This document shows positions 8,661 to 17,068 of a DNA stretch of 64,000 nucleotides, one piece after another. The notes beneath the pieces are model-generated. The model saw only the letters and a list, made by a program, of their open reading frames with translations. It did not search any database and was not told the DNA's origin. Origin of the DNA: Rahnella variigena. GTDB lineage: Bacteria > Pseudomonadota > Gammaproteobacteria > Enterobacterales > Enterobacteriaceae. Made by a program: the position numbers and the translations under genes. The stretch covers positions 558,001 through 622,000 of the forward strand of contig NZ_NSDJ01000001.1 in NCBI RefSeq assembly GCF_003610915.1, in the 5' to 3' direction. Position 1 is the stretch's first letter. Each line of letters opens with the position of its first letter.

Positions 8661-8678
8661 CGGGATTTGAAAGAGCAG

Positions 8679-9192
8679 TTAACGTTTTTTCTGTGCGAGA
8701 GCGCAAAGCGCCTCAATATTACTTTTTTCGCCTTCGGCCTCTTTCAACTTGCGACGCTGTTCAGCGAATTTCTCATGTTGATGGCAAGCTTTTTCATCCG
8801 CTTCTTTTTTGCTGGTTTTACCGCTGCCCTGCAAAAATATCTTTGATACGAAGATAAATACGGCGTTCGCTGGCACGTATATCCCGGATGCGCTCCAACA
8901 TTTCGTCGAAATAATCCGGCACAACTGACTGACCCACTGGCGGATTTTTCAGTCGTGGATCGTCCATTACAAACCCTTTAATGACATATTCTTGCAGGGT
9001 TTGGGTCGCGCACTGACGGAATTGCGTACCACGGGCAGAGCGGACGCGATATCCGACCGCAAGGATGGCATCAAGATTGTAATAATCAATATGCCGGGAA
9101 ACCTCCCGCGTCCCTTCCTGACGAACTATCCGGAATTTCCGGATGGTTGCAACTCGCTCAAGCTCGCCGTCGTTATAGATATTCATCAAATG
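8679..9192 (-). pseudogene. RhuM-family gene remnant
   Basis: A broken relative of the RhuM (Virulence_RhuM) family. Recognisable sequence begins abruptly at HLMNIYNDGELE (9192) with a stop codon directly before it, so the N-terminal part with the helix-turn-helix is gone. The conserved middle (YYNLDAILAVGYRVRSARGTQFR) is intact down to ASERRIYLRIKDIFAGQR, where the frame stops near 8825. The C-terminal family tail (SKKEADEKACHQHEKFAEQRR) follows in another frame. About 100 residues of the family middle are missing between the two parts. It is a decayed accessory gene, probably not expressed. Confidence 0.75.
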
Positions 9193-9211
9193 TTAGTGGC
9201 GTTTGGGTTGC

Positions 9212-9315
9212 CTGATCCCGCTTATTATTAAAGCGTGAAACTGGGTTGATTTAGCGCTAACTGAATCTCCCAACAAAATAACCGCTCTCTGAAGCGGTTT
9301 TTTTGTACCTGAAAT
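9212..9315. repeat. Left copy of a ~105-bp direct repeat (with terminator)
   Basis: This stretch matches 11080-11187. The last 65 bp (TTAGCGCTAACTGAA to GTACCTGAAAT) are nearly identical, and the first 40 are similar with small gaps. It contains the hairpin AACCGCT/AGCGGTT (9280-9299) with a T-run. The two copies bracket cytX and the structured region after it. Confidence 0.75.
9280..9304. terminator. Rho-independent terminator
   Basis: Stem AACCGCT/AGCGGTT with loop CTCTGA and a following T-run on the plus strand. It is the same hairpin as the one that ends the first mqo gene. Here it sits between the rhuM remnant and cytX and has no intact upstream plus-strand gene to serve. Confidence 0.7.
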
Positions 9316-9418
9316 TCCGCTGTCAAAATCGAAAAGTGCGCTTCTCCCCCGCCCCTTCATCAGGATCACATCGCAATATGCTATAACAGGCATTCGCATT
9401 AGCCACGAAATTAACCTC

Positions 9419-10672
9419 ATGAAAGATAATAGTATTTACTCCCCGCAGGGGTCTGTGCCGGAAAAATCACGGGTGCTGGGTTGGCCTGATTTATTCTCGT
9501 TGTGGTTCTCACTCGGTATGGGCCTGATGGTGTTGCAGGCCGGAGCGATTCTGGCACCGGGACTCGGGCTGGCGGGTTCTCTGGCGGCGATTGCGCTGGG
9601 ATCAGCCGTCGGGGTTGCGCTGCTGGCGCTGGTCGGCGTGGCCGGCGGGCAAACAGGTTTGTCTTCAATGGCGTCGCTAAAGCTGAGCCTCGGAAAACGT
9701 GGCGTGGCGTTGCCGGTCTTGTTCAATCTGATCCAGCTGGTCGGCTGGGGCGCGTTTGAAATTGTTGTGATGCGCGATGCCGCCAGTCTGCTGGCAAAAC
9801 GGGCCTGGGGCGACGGCAGTTTTTGGGCGGATCCGACCCTCTGGACGTTTATTTTCGGCATCGTCGCCACCTTGCTGGCGGCCAGCGGGCCACTGGCGTT
9901 TATCCGCGTGGTGCTGCGCCGCTGGGGTATCTGGTTGCTGCTGGCGAGCTGCGCATGGCTGACCGGTTATCTGTTTCTGCACGCGGATTTATCGACGCTG
10001 TGGCATAAAGCCGGAGACGGTTCGATGCCGTTCGCGCTGGCCTGCGATATCGTGGTGTCGATGGCGTTTTCATGGCTGCCGCTGGTGTCGGATTACACCC
10101 GTTTCGGCAAATCTGCGCGACAAAATTTCTGGGGCACCGCCTGCGGATATTTCCTCGGCAGCGTGTGGATGATGTCACTCGGCGTCGCTTATACGCTGGC
10201 GTTTGTCAGCACATCAGCCGATGCCAATGCGCTGCTGCTGGCGCTTTCCGGCGTTGCGCTGGGTATTCCGCTGTTGCTGATTCTGGTGGATGAACATGAA
10301 AATGCCTTTGCGGATATTCACTCTGCGGCGGTATCGGCGGGCACTTCTCTGCCGGTCAGTGTCGGTAAACTGACGCTGGGTATCGGCCTGCTGTGTACCC
10401 TGATTGCCTGGTCAGTGCCGCTGACGCAATACGAAAACTTCCTGCTGCTGATTGGTTCGGTATTTGCGCCGCTGTTCGGTGTGGTACTGACGCATCATTT
10501 TGTTCTGCGCCGGCAGACACAAAAGGACCTGAACATTTGCTCTGTCGCGGCCTGGTTTATCGGTATCGCGGTCTATCATCTGATGGCAAATCTGCTGCCT
10601 GACGTCGGCGCGACGATCCCGTCGCTGCTGGTGGCGGGACTGGTGTGCTGGGGATTAGGGCGTAAAGACTGA
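9419..10672 (+). CDS. cytX: NCS1 permease, CytX-type (putative hydroxymethylpyrimidine transporter)
   Basis: A 417-residue, 12-helix inner-membrane transporter of the nucleobase:cation symporter-1 family. The helix 1 motif WPDLFSLWFSLGMGLMVLQAG and SWLPLVSDYTRFGK (about residues 216-229) are typical of the CytX/CodB branch, which imports pyrimidine precursors of thiamine. No thi-box (TPP riboswitch) is visible in the 100 bp upstream, which is unusual for cytX and leaves the substrate open; cytosine is the main alternative. No clear Shine-Dalgarno precedes the ATG. It lies between two long direct repeats. Confidence 0.8.
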   Translation: MKDNSIYSPQGSVPEKSRVLGWPDLFSLWFSLGMGLMVLQAGAILAPGLGLAGSLAAIALGSAVGVALLALVGVAGGQTGLSSMASLKLSLGKRGVALPVLFNLIQLVGWGAFEIVVMRDAASLLAKRAWGDGSFWADPTLWTFIFGIVATLLAASGPLAFIRVVLRRWGIWLLLASCAWLTGYLFLHADLSTLWHKAGDGSMPFALACDIVVSMAFSWLPLVSDYTRFGKSARQNFWGTACGYFLGSVWMMSLGVAYTLAFVSTSADANALLLALSGVALGIPLLLILVDEHENAFADIHSAAVSAGTSLPVSVGKLTLGIGLLCTLIAWSVPLTQYENFLLLIGSVFAPLFGVVLTHHFVLRRQTQKDLNICSVAAWFIGIAVYHLMANLLPDVGATIPSLLVAGLVCWGLGRKD

Positions 10673-10680
10673 ACTAAGAA

Positions 10681-10700
10681 AACCGCCCCAAAGGGCGGTT
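10681..10700. terminator. Bidirectional terminator between cytX and the small peptide gene
   Basis: Perfect 8-bp stem AACCGCCC/GGGCGGTT with loop CAAA, 8 bp after the cytX stop and 10 bp after the end of the convergent small gene. Confidence 0.75.
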
Positions 10701-10709
10701 CCTTAATGA

Positions 10710-10832
10710 CTACAAACCAGACCCTATGTTGACGTTAATATTGATATGAGAAACGTTTACGTTCCATCCATCATTTTCCGACGTCATCAAAGAACCCAGC
10801 ACAACGATCAGTGCATAAATACACTTTTTCAT
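10710..10832 (-). CDS. 40-residue peptide with signal-like N terminus, unknown
   Basis: The reverse strand reads MKKCIYALIVVLGSLMTSEN, then DGWNVNVSHININVNIGSGL and a TAG stop. AAGG lies 8 nt before the ATG, and a strong terminator follows the stop. Two lysines and a hydrophobic stretch suggest membrane insertion or export; the C-terminal half is polar with alternating Asn/Val/Ile. I recognise no family. The long structured region upstream could be its 5' leader. Short frames of this size occur by chance, but the RBS, terminator and signal-like start argue for a gene. Confidence 0.5.
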   Translation of the reverse strand: MKKCIYALIVVLGSLMTSENDGWNVNVSHININVNIGSGL

Positions 10833-10896
10833 TGTTGCGGCCTTTTACAACCGCGTTTCACCAATAAGCACCGGGACCGACTGGAGAAGAACAAGC

Positions 10897-10990
10897 AGCA
10901 TCTGGGCTGATTGTCCCCGCGGTACTCAAGTGCTAATTTCAAGCCCGGTGACCCGCCGCTAAACGGGCAAACTAGCCCCGCGCAGATGCT
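10897..10990 (-). ncRNA. Structured non-coding region, possible leader or small RNA
   Basis: AGCATCTG (10897-10904) pairs perfectly with CAGATGCT (10983-10990) and closes a GC-rich domain. Inside, GGGC/GCCC and CCCG/CGGG hairpins can form around CCCGCCGCTAAACGGGC. It lies 65-160 bp upstream of the 40-residue peptide on the minus strand. It does not fit the riboswitch classes whose cores I know (TPP, FMN, cobalamin, lysine, c-di-GMP, SAM). The strand is inferred. Confidence 0.4.
10901..10917. repeat. 17-bp direct repeat, copy 1
   Basis: TCTGGGCTGATTGTCCC occurs here and again at 11074-11090, exactly 173 bp apart. A diverged form (CTGATCCCGCTTATT) is found at 9212. It overlaps the 5' arm of the structured region. 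Confidence 0.8.
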
Positions 10991-11073
10991 ACCATCATGC
11001 CTATGATATTTGTAAGGTTATTGATCATAATTTAAGCTTGCGGGGAATTCTTCACTTAGGTATATTTATCCGG

Positions 11074-11090
11074 TCTGGGCTGATTGTCCC
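11074..11090. repeat. 17-bp direct repeat, copy 2
   Basis: Second perfect copy of TCTGGGCTGATTGTCCC, leading straight into the right copy of the 105-bp repeat. Confidence 0.8.
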
Positions 11091-11187
11091 GCTTATTTAA
11101 GCAAATGAAAATTGAGAAAGCTTAGCGCTAACTGAACTTCCTCAACAAAAAAACCGCTCTCTGAAGCGGTTTTTTTGTACCTGAAAT
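11080..11187. repeat. Right copy of the ~105-bp direct repeat
   Basis: Matches 9212-9315 in the same orientation. It ends 7 bp before the stop of the first mqo gene, so this copy may be the native one (the mqo terminator). Confidence 0.75.
11148..11176. terminator. Bidirectional rho-independent terminator of mqo copy 1
   Basis: AAACCGCT/AGCGGTTT stem with an A-run before and a T-run after, so it can stop transcription in both directions. It directly follows the mqo gene read on the minus strand. Confidence 0.85.
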
Positions 11188-11194
11188 CAGGAGA

Positions 11195-12847
11195 TTACAA
11201 AGCAATATCCGCAGGCTGTTTTGGCTCTTGTTTGGCCTGAACGTCGAGCGGTCGCAGCTGAACCACGTCGGCGACCGGCGTGGTGATCATCGACGGCGTT
11301 TCCAGTTGCAGAATGCGGCTGGTTTCCAGCAGCTCTTTCTCGGTCGCTTCGATATTGCCATTCAGTTTAGTGCCATAGGACGGGATGATTTCCCGGAATT
11401 TGGCCTGCCATTCTGCACTGGCGGCTTTTTCTTTAAAGACCGTTTCCAGCAGTTTCATCATGATAGGCGCTGCGGTGGATGCACCCGGTGAAGCCCCCAG
11501 CAAGGCGGCGATACTGCCGTCCTTCGCGCTGACCACTTCGGTGCCGAGACGCAATACGCCGCCGTGTTTGCCATCTTTTTTAATGACCTGCACGCGTTGT
11601 CCGGCCACCCAGCGTTTCCAGTCTTTTTGCTCGGCCTGTGGGAAGAACTCCTTCAGCGCGGCATGACGGTCTTCATCACTGAGCATCACCTGCCCGACCA
11701 GATATTTCACCAGATCGAAGTTGCCCATGCCAACGCGGGTCATCGGCAGCAGGTTAGAACTGTTCACACTGCCGAACAAATCCCACAGGGAACCGTTTTT
11801 CAGGAATTTGCTGGAGAAGGTGGCGAACGGCCCGAACAGCAGAACCTGTTTGCCATCAATAATGCGGGTGTCGAGATGCGGGACAGACATCGGCGGCGCG
11901 CCCACGGCAGCTTTGCCATAAACTTTCGCCAGATGACGTTTCACTACATCCTGATTTTCGGTCACCAGGAATTCACCACCGACCGGGAAACCGCCGTATT
12001 CACGCGCTTCCGGAATGCCGGATTTTTGCAGCAGCGTCAGTGACGCCCCGCCCGCGCCGATGAACACGAATTTCGCATTCACCACATGGTGTTTGTGGCT
12101 GTGTTTGAGATCGGTAATTGTCACGCGCCAGCTTTTATCCGGATTGCGCTGGATATCACGCACTTCCTGACCGTTTGCCAGCGTGAAATTGGATTTTTTC
12201 TGCAATGCTTCGACCAGCTGGCGGGTGACTTCGCCGAAGTTCACGTCGGTGCCTGCGGTGGTGCGGGTTGCGGCGACTTTTTGCGCCGGATCACGGCCTT
12301 CCATCACTGCCGGGATCCACTGTCTGATTTGTTCCGGGTCTTCTGAATATTCCATCCCGCGGAACAGGGTGCTTTCCTGCAACGCAGCAAAACGTTTGCG
12401 CAGGAAATCGATGTTGTCATCGCCCCAGACAAAGCTCATGTGCGGCACGCTGTTGATAAAGGAGCGCGGGTTATTCAGCACGCCTTTCTGCACCTGATAC
12501 GCCATAAACTGACGGGAAACCTGGAAGGCTTCGTTGATCGCCACCGCTTTAGTGATATCGACAGAACCGTCGGGCATCAGCGGGGTATAGTTCATTTCTG
12601 CCAGTGCGGAATGGCCGGTACCGGCGTTATTCCAGCCGTTGGAGCTTTCCTGCGCCACGCCGTCCATGCGTTCAATCATATGGACTGACCAGTCCGGCTC
12701 GAGTTCCTGGAGGTAGGTCCCCAGGGTTGCACTCATAATTCCGCCGCCGACCAGCAATACATCAACGGATTTTTCGTCTTCTGCGGCCGCAGGCTCGCTG
12801 GCACCCAGTGAGTCACGGTTGAGAAGCATACCAAGTATCTTTCTCAT
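11195..12847 (-). CDS. mqo: Malate:quinone oxidoreductase, copy 1 (no signal peptide)
   Basis: FAD enzyme that oxidises malate to oxaloacetate and passes electrons to quinone, a membrane-associated bypass of malate dehydrogenase. The 550-residue product has the FAD-binding [10 protein letters not shown] (about 34-43), [40 protein letters not shown] and [13 protein letters not shown] blocks of the family. The first 26 residues align with the signal peptide of copy 2, but the hydrophobic core is replaced by [14 protein letters not shown], so export or lipid anchoring through this segment is doubtful. It lies 385 bp downstream of copy 2 in the same direction. Confidence 0.95.
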   Translation of the reverse strand: MRKILGMLLNRDSLGASEPAAAEDEKSVDVLLVGGGIMSATLGTYLQELEPDWSVHMIERMDGVAQESSNGWNNAGTGHSALAEMNYTPLMPDGSVDITKAVAINEAFQVSRQFMAYQVQKGVLNNPRSFINSVPHMSFVWGDDNIDFLRKRFAALQESTLFRGMEYSEDPEQIRQWIPAVMEGRDPAQKVAATRTTAGTDVNFGEVTRQLVEALQKKSNFTLANGQEVRDIQRNPDKSWRVTITDLKHSHKHHVVNAKFVFIGAGGASLTLLQKSGIPEAREYGGFPVGGEFLVTENQDVVKRHLAKVYGKAAVGAPPMSVPHLDTRIIDGKQVLLFGPFATFSSKFLKNGSLWDLFGSVNSSNLLPMTRVGMGNFDLVKYLVGQVMLSDEDRHAALKEFFPQAEQKDWKRWVAGQRVQVIKKDGKHGGVLRLGTEVVSAKDGSIAALLGASPGASTAAPIMMKLLETVFKEKAASAEWQAKFREIIPSYGTKLNGNIEATEKELLETSRILQLETPSMITTPVADVVQLRPLDVQAKQEPKQPADIAL

Positions 12848-13232
12848 GACGTCTGTTTCTCTAAATGTTCAGTTCTGTTCTTGGCGATTCGGTTAAGAAT
12901 ATTGTTATGGCTGTCGAACAAGAAATTAGCAAAAAAACACGCGGGATCGTTACTGAAACTTCATTATTTAAAATACTGGCTACGAATATAACATTATCAC
13001 TACATAATTTAAAAAAGGATTTAACGTTTCAAAAAAACAGGCAAACGGGATACCGGACAGCGCTTCAGGCCGCGTCACCGCTGGATTTGAAGGATTCTGC
13101 AAAGGAGTTTTGGAGGGCTTTGGGGCGGTCAAAGAACGAGCTATTCGTGCTAAATCGGGTTTTGAGGCGAAAATGAGATGTTAAAAAGGCGCAGTTGCCC
13201 GCGCCTTTGCGATCACTTTTTACGGAATCAGA
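12848..13232. other. Intergenic region between the mqo copies
   Basis: It holds the terminator of copy 2 (13185-13208) and the likely promoter area of copy 1. A 103-codon plus-strand frame (12865-13176) has no recognisable features and is treated as chance. Confidence 0.6.
13185..13208 (-). terminator. Terminator of mqo copy 2
   Basis: AAAGGCGC/GCGCCTTT stem with an 8-nt loop. On the minus strand it is followed by CTTTTTAAC, 25 bp after the mqo stop. Confidence 0.85.
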
Positions 13233-14882
13233 TTACAACGCGACGTCTGCAACCTGCTTCTGCTCTTCACCCTTTTTAGGGGCTGAAGAATTGTCCGCTG
13301 CGGGTGCCGGTTCCGCCGCTTTTGGCTGCGGGTTGTCGAGCATCAGAACGCGGCTGGTGTCGCCCAGTTCTTTCTCGGTCGCCGCCACATTGCCGTTCAG
13401 TTCAGTGCCGTAAGAAGGGATGATGTCCTTCAGTTTGGCCTGCCATTCTGGCGTTGCGACTTTGTCTTTAAACACTTTTTCCATCAGGTGCAGCATGATC
13501 GGTGCCGCAGTGGATGCGCCCGGAGAAGCGCCCAGCAGCGCTGTAATGCTGCCATCTTTAGAGCTGACCACTTCGGTGCCGAGACGCAGAACGCCGCCTT
13601 CTTTCTCATCTTTTTTGATGATCTGCACACGCTGGCCCGCTTCCCACAGACGCCAGTCTTCTTTCTTCGCATCCGGGAAGTATTCACGTAACGCATCGAA
13701 ACGATCGTCGTCGGACAACATCACCTGGCTGACCAGATATTTCACCAGATCGAAGTTGTCGATACCCACGTGGGTCATCGGCATGATGTTGGAGAAATTC
13801 ACGCTGCCGAACAGATCCCACAGGGAACCGTTTTTCAGGAATTTGCTGGAGAAGGTCGCGAACGGCCCGAACAGCAGAACCTGTTTGCCATCCAGAATAC
13901 GGGTGTCGAGGTGCGGTACGGACATCGGCGGTGAGCCGACAGACGCTTTACCGTACACTTTTGCCAGATGGCGTTTCACCACGTCCGGGTTCTCGGTCAC
14001 CAGGAATTCGCCGCCGACCGGGAAGCCGCCGTAGTTATCTGCTTCCGGAATACCGGATTTTTGCAGCAACGTCAGTGACGCGCCGCCTGCGCCGATAAAC
14101 ACGAATTTCGCTTTGATGACGCTTTCTTTGTCGCCGTTTTTCAGGTCGGCAACGGTCACGTTCCAGGTGTTATCCGGGTTACGTTTGATGTCGCGCACTT
14201 CATGGCCGAGGCTCAGCGAGAAGTTAGGTTTCTTCTGCAATGAGGCCACCAGCTGACGGGTGATTTCACCAAAGTTCACGTCGGTACCAATCGGAATGCG
14301 GGTCGCGGCCACTTTCTGCGCCGGGTCACGCCCTTCCATCACCAGCGGGATCCACTGTTTAATTTGCGCCGGGTCTTCTGAATATTCCATGCCGCGGAAC
14401 AGCGTGCTTTGCTGCAGCGCCGCAAAACGTTTACGCAGGAAATTGATGTTGTCGTCACCCCACACAAAACTCATGTGCGGCGTGCTGTTGATGAAAGAGC
14501 GCGGATTGTGCAGTACGCCGTTCTCAACCTGATAGGTCCAGAACTGACGGGAAATCTGGAAGGATTCGTTGATTTCGACCGCTTTGGAGATATCGATACT
14601 GCCGTCGGCTTTTTCCGGCGTGTAGTTCATTTCCGCCAGCGCAGAGTGACCGGTGCCGGCGTTGTTCCAGCCGTTGGAGCTTTCCAGCGCCACGCCGTCG
14701 AGACGCTCAACCATGTCGATTGACCAGTCTGGTTCTAATTCCTGAAGGTATGTCCCCAGCGTCGCGCTCATAATGCCGCCGCCGATCAGTAACACATCAA
14801 CGGGTTTTTCATCTTCTGCCAACGCTGACTGGCTGAAAGCAACCACGTTAAGGCAGAGGATCATGGCGAGTATCTTTCTCAT
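13233..14882 (-). CDS. mqo: Malate:quinone oxidoreductase, copy 2 (with signal peptide)
   Basis: Full-length paralogue (549 residues) of the adjacent gene, alignable from end to end, with the same FAD motif ([10 protein letters not shown]) and active-site blocks. Here the N terminus is a typical signal-like sequence: basic MRKILA, hydrophobic core, then [10 protein letters not shown] with a likely cleavage after ALA. The C-terminal tail is Ala/Pro-rich ([20 protein letters not shown]) and differs from copy 1. Neighbouring copies in the same direction point to a tandem duplication followed by divergence of the N and C termini. This copy looks closest to the usual enterobacterial Mqo. Confidence 0.95.
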   Translation of the reverse strand: MRKILAMILCLNVVAFSQSALAEDEKPVDVLLIGGGIMSATLGTYLQELEPDWSIDMVERLDGVALESSNGWNNAGTGHSALAEMNYTPEKADGSIDISKAVEINESFQISRQFWTYQVENGVLHNPRSFINSTPHMSFVWGDDNINFLRKRFAALQQSTLFRGMEYSEDPAQIKQWIPLVMEGRDPAQKVAATRIPIGTDVNFGEITRQLVASLQKKPNFSLSLGHEVRDIKRNPDNTWNVTVADLKNGDKESVIKAKFVFIGAGGASLTLLQKSGIPEADNYGGFPVGGEFLVTENPDVVKRHLAKVYGKASVGSPPMSVPHLDTRILDGKQVLLFGPFATFSSKFLKNGSLWDLFGSVNFSNIMPMTHVGIDNFDLVKYLVSQVMLSDDDRFDALREYFPDAKKEDWRLWEAGQRVQIIKKDEKEGGVLRLGTEVVSSKDGSITALLGASPGASTAAPIMLHLMEKVFKDKVATPEWQAKLKDIIPSYGTELNGNVAATEKELGDTSRVLMLDNPQPKAAEPAPAADNSSAPKKGEEQKQVADVAL

Positions 14883-15185
14883 GACGTCTGTTTCTCTGAA
14901 TGTTTAGTTTTAGTTTTGCAGGTGAAAGCTATCCAGATTTCCCCTGGATAAACGAAATCAACAACCCGGTGCGGTGGGAATTAAGCGATTATTTCCACAG
15001 AGTATGAAAGGACAATAATGGGGAGTAACGAAAACCGCGGCGAAGAACGACAAATCAACCACACAAATGTTACCGAATACTCATATTATCGAGATTTCGT
15101 AAATAATTTAACATTGCCGTTACGTGCATTAAAAATAGTTTAATACTTTAAATAATTACATAAGTTAGTGACGTGACGAAATTAC
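14883..15185. other. Promoter region of mqo copy 2
   Basis: AT-rich 303-bp gap between the anti-sigma gene and mqo copy 2. I see no gene or strong hairpin in it; it should hold the mqo promoter. Confidence 0.5.
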
Positions 15186-15962
15186 TCAGGCCAGATTCGC
15201 CTGCAAAGCCGCTGCATGCGCAGCCAGAGCCGGTGCCGGACTGTGGCCAATCAGCATGAAATTGTAACCGGCGTTGCGCCAGTAAACCACGTTCATTCCG
15301 CGACGGATTTCACTCTGCTGCGCCGTCGTGTCACGGTGTTCGCTGCGCGTAATACACAGCGCCATCGGGCCGTAGCGCACATCCAGATAGGTGATTTGCG
15401 CGATGTCATAGTCGTCATAATGCAACATGCGGGCATCTTTCAGATCTGCCCCCTGCACCTCCAGCGCCGCCGGCCTCAGTGCGATACCTAAGGTATTTTG
15501 CACCCGCGCCAGCTGGATTTTTTGTTGCCCCGCAGAGTCATACACATCCGCCAGCGTCTGCGCGGTATACAGCGACATGTAATCCGCCACGCGCACGCGC
15601 CAGTTATCCTCCGATTCAATAAGCGTGGAATAACGCCCTGCCAGCAGTCCGACGGCCAGAAAGCTTACCGACGCGGCGAGCAGTGCGCGACGACTAAAGC
15701 GGCGCGAACCGGCAGCCGGAACATCGGGAATGGCATCCAGCGCGGCCTGTAATTTACCGACCGGCGCTTGCTGTAACATCGCACCGAACGCGTCGTGGAA
15801 GGGCAAATTGCTGCGCGACATCTGTGCCAGCCGCTGCGCCAGCACGTTATCCTGCGCCAGTTGTGCTTCAAATTTTGCGCGCTGCGGTTCGCTTAACTGG
15901 TTATCGAGATAAGCGACCAGAGTTTCATCGGAATAAGGCGCAGACGGGACTTCACGGGTCAT
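15186..15962 (-). CDS. Membrane anti-sigma factor
   Basis: A 258-residue partner of the ECF sigma factor encoded just upstream, with a 4-bp ATGA overlap that implies translational coupling. The cytoplasmic N-terminal part (SDETLVAYLDNQLSEPQRAKFEAQL) is the helical anti-sigma domain, without the HxxxCxxC zinc motif. A single transmembrane helix (about 90-110, ALLAASVSFLAVGLLAG) follows an arginine-rich stretch. The rest is a periplasmic domain ending in a segment similar to sensor anti-sigma proteins. Presumed to hold the sigma factor at the membrane until an envelope or oxidative signal arrives. Confidence 0.85.
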   Translation of the reverse strand: MTREVPSAPYSDETLVAYLDNQLSEPQRAKFEAQLAQDNVLAQRLAQMSRSNLPFHDAFGAMLQQAPVGKLQAALDAIPDVPAAGSRRFSRRALLAASVSFLAVGLLAGRYSTLIESEDNWRVRVADYMSLYTAQTLADVYDSAGQQKIQLARVQNTLGIALRPAALEVQGADLKDARMLHYDDYDIAQITYLDVRYGPMALCITRSEHRDTTAQQSEIRRGMNVVYWRNAGYNFMLIGHSPAPALAAHAAALQANLA

Positions 15963-16477
15963 TTTTTCACTCCCTGCTGCGGTTGTGTGGCGGCACCGGC
16001 ATCTTTTGCCAGCGTCAGCCGTGCGGCCGCCAGACGGCTCATGATGGTGCCGGCGGGCACACTCAGTGTCATTGCCGCCTCCTGATAGGTAAAACCTTCG
16101 ACGTACACCAGAAACACCGCGTTGCGCTGGGCTTCCGGCAGCCGGTTCACCCGCTGCATCACCTGCGTATGCCAGTGACGTTCTTCAAAAGACAGCGTGT
16201 CGGCGGGCGCCTCCGTTTCATCCACATCCGCAAATCCCTGCCCCTGACGAACGTGCTGCGCCCTGAGTTCGTTAACCCATATAGAGTGCAGAATAGAAAA
16301 GAGCCAGCGATCCACGCCGGTGCTGTCGGCGACCTGCGCGCAGCGTTCCAGCGCCCGCACGCAGGTGGATTGCACCAGATCGTCTGCCACGTCGTGCTTG
16401 CGCGATAACACCATCGCGTAGCGCCACAAACGTGACAGGCACTGGCTCAGTTCAGAACGTAAGTCTGCCGGTGAGAT
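15959..16477 (-). CDS. ECF sigma factor with unclear start codon
   Basis: Region 2 (ADLRSELSQCLSRLWRYAM, DVADDLVQSTCVRALER) and region 4 (RVNRLPEAQRNAVFLVYVEGFTYQEAA) of an extracytoplasmic-function sigma factor are complete. The first canonical in-frame start is TTG at 16429, which would cut into region 2. Homology continues upstream to 16477, where the frame meets a stop. GGAG lies 9 nt before an ATC codon at 16477, so initiation at ATC is possible; I give this extent, with 16429 as the conventional alternative. It should direct its own operon (cytochrome b561, TPR protein, sigma, anti-sigma). Confidence 0.85.
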   Translation of the reverse strand: MSPADLRSELSQCLSRLWRYAMVLSRKHDVADDLVQSTCVRALERCAQVADSTGVDRWLFSILHSIWVNELRAQHVRQGQGFADVDETEAPADTLSFEERHWHTQVMQRVNRLPEAQRNAVFLVYVEGFTYQEAAMTLSVPAGTIMSRLAAARLTLAKDAGAATQPQQGVKK

Positions 16478-16494
16478 TTATCGTTTCTCCGTGA

Positions 16495-17037
16495 TCAGGA
16501 TTCGGGATGGCCGTCGATGGCGGCGCTCAGGTCGCGGTATTCTTCGCAGCCGGTACCGCATAAGCCTTTGATGGTCGCCAGCTGGGCTTTGGCGAGATCA
16601 GGACGCCCTTTAATCATATAAGCCTCGCCGAGATATTCCCGGACTTTGGCGTAATTCGCGTCAATGGCAATCGACTTCTGATAATAGCTGATGCCTTCGT
16701 CGGTGCGACCCAGTTTACGGGTGGCGTAGCCGCGATAATTCCAGGCTTCTTTGGTGTTCTGATCTTTGAGCGTATTCAGCACGGTCAGCGCTTCCTGATA
16801 ACGCCCGGTTTTCGCCAGATGATAGGCGTACTGCGTTTTATCCTGATCGGAAATCATGCTGCCTTTATCCACCATGCAGCTTTTAGTTTTGCTGTCATAG
16901 ATTTGTCCTTTCGGGCAGTCCGGCGTTTTCTTCGCGTCGGAATCGTCGCCCATCGCATTCGCTGCTGCGCTGAAAAACAGCAGATTGCCAGCCAGACAAG
17001 CAACCGACAGCGCCTGTATTACCGTTTTTGTCTTCAT
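16495..17037 (-). CDS. Periplasmic TPR-repeat protein
   Basis: A 180-residue secreted protein. The ATG at 17037 starts a signal peptide (basic MKTKTVIQ, hydrophobic core, AANA cleavage) and has AGGA 7 nt upstream; the longer frame to 17166 runs back into the cytochrome gene and is not real. A small Cys pair (DCPKGQIYDSKTKSCM) precedes about three tetratricopeptide units (around 67-165, e.g. GRYQEALTVLNTL, GRTDEGISYYQKSIAID, GRPDLAKAQLATI), and another Cys pair (LCGTGC) is near the end. Likely a protein-interaction partner in the sigma-regulated operon; function unknown. Confidence 0.8.
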   Translation of the reverse strand: MKTKTVIQALSVACLAGNLLFFSAAANAMGDDSDAKKTPDCPKGQIYDSKTKSCMVDKGSMISDQDKTQYAYHLAKTGRYQEALTVLNTLKDQNTKEAWNYRGYATRKLGRTDEGISYYQKSIAIDANYAKVREYLGEAYMIKGRPDLAKAQLATIKGLCGTGCEEYRDLSAAIDGHPES

Positions 17038-17068
17038 AATGATGTCCTGTAAGGGAGTAACGGATGAC

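Noticed and set aside
9317..9418. TPP riboswitch before cytX
   Set aside because: The thi-box core (CTGAGA ... ACCC...GAACCTGAT) is not there and the gap is short.
12865..13176. 103-codon frame between the mqo genes
   Set aside because: No family features or RBS; overlaps the likely promoter of mqo copy 1 and has unconvincing composition.
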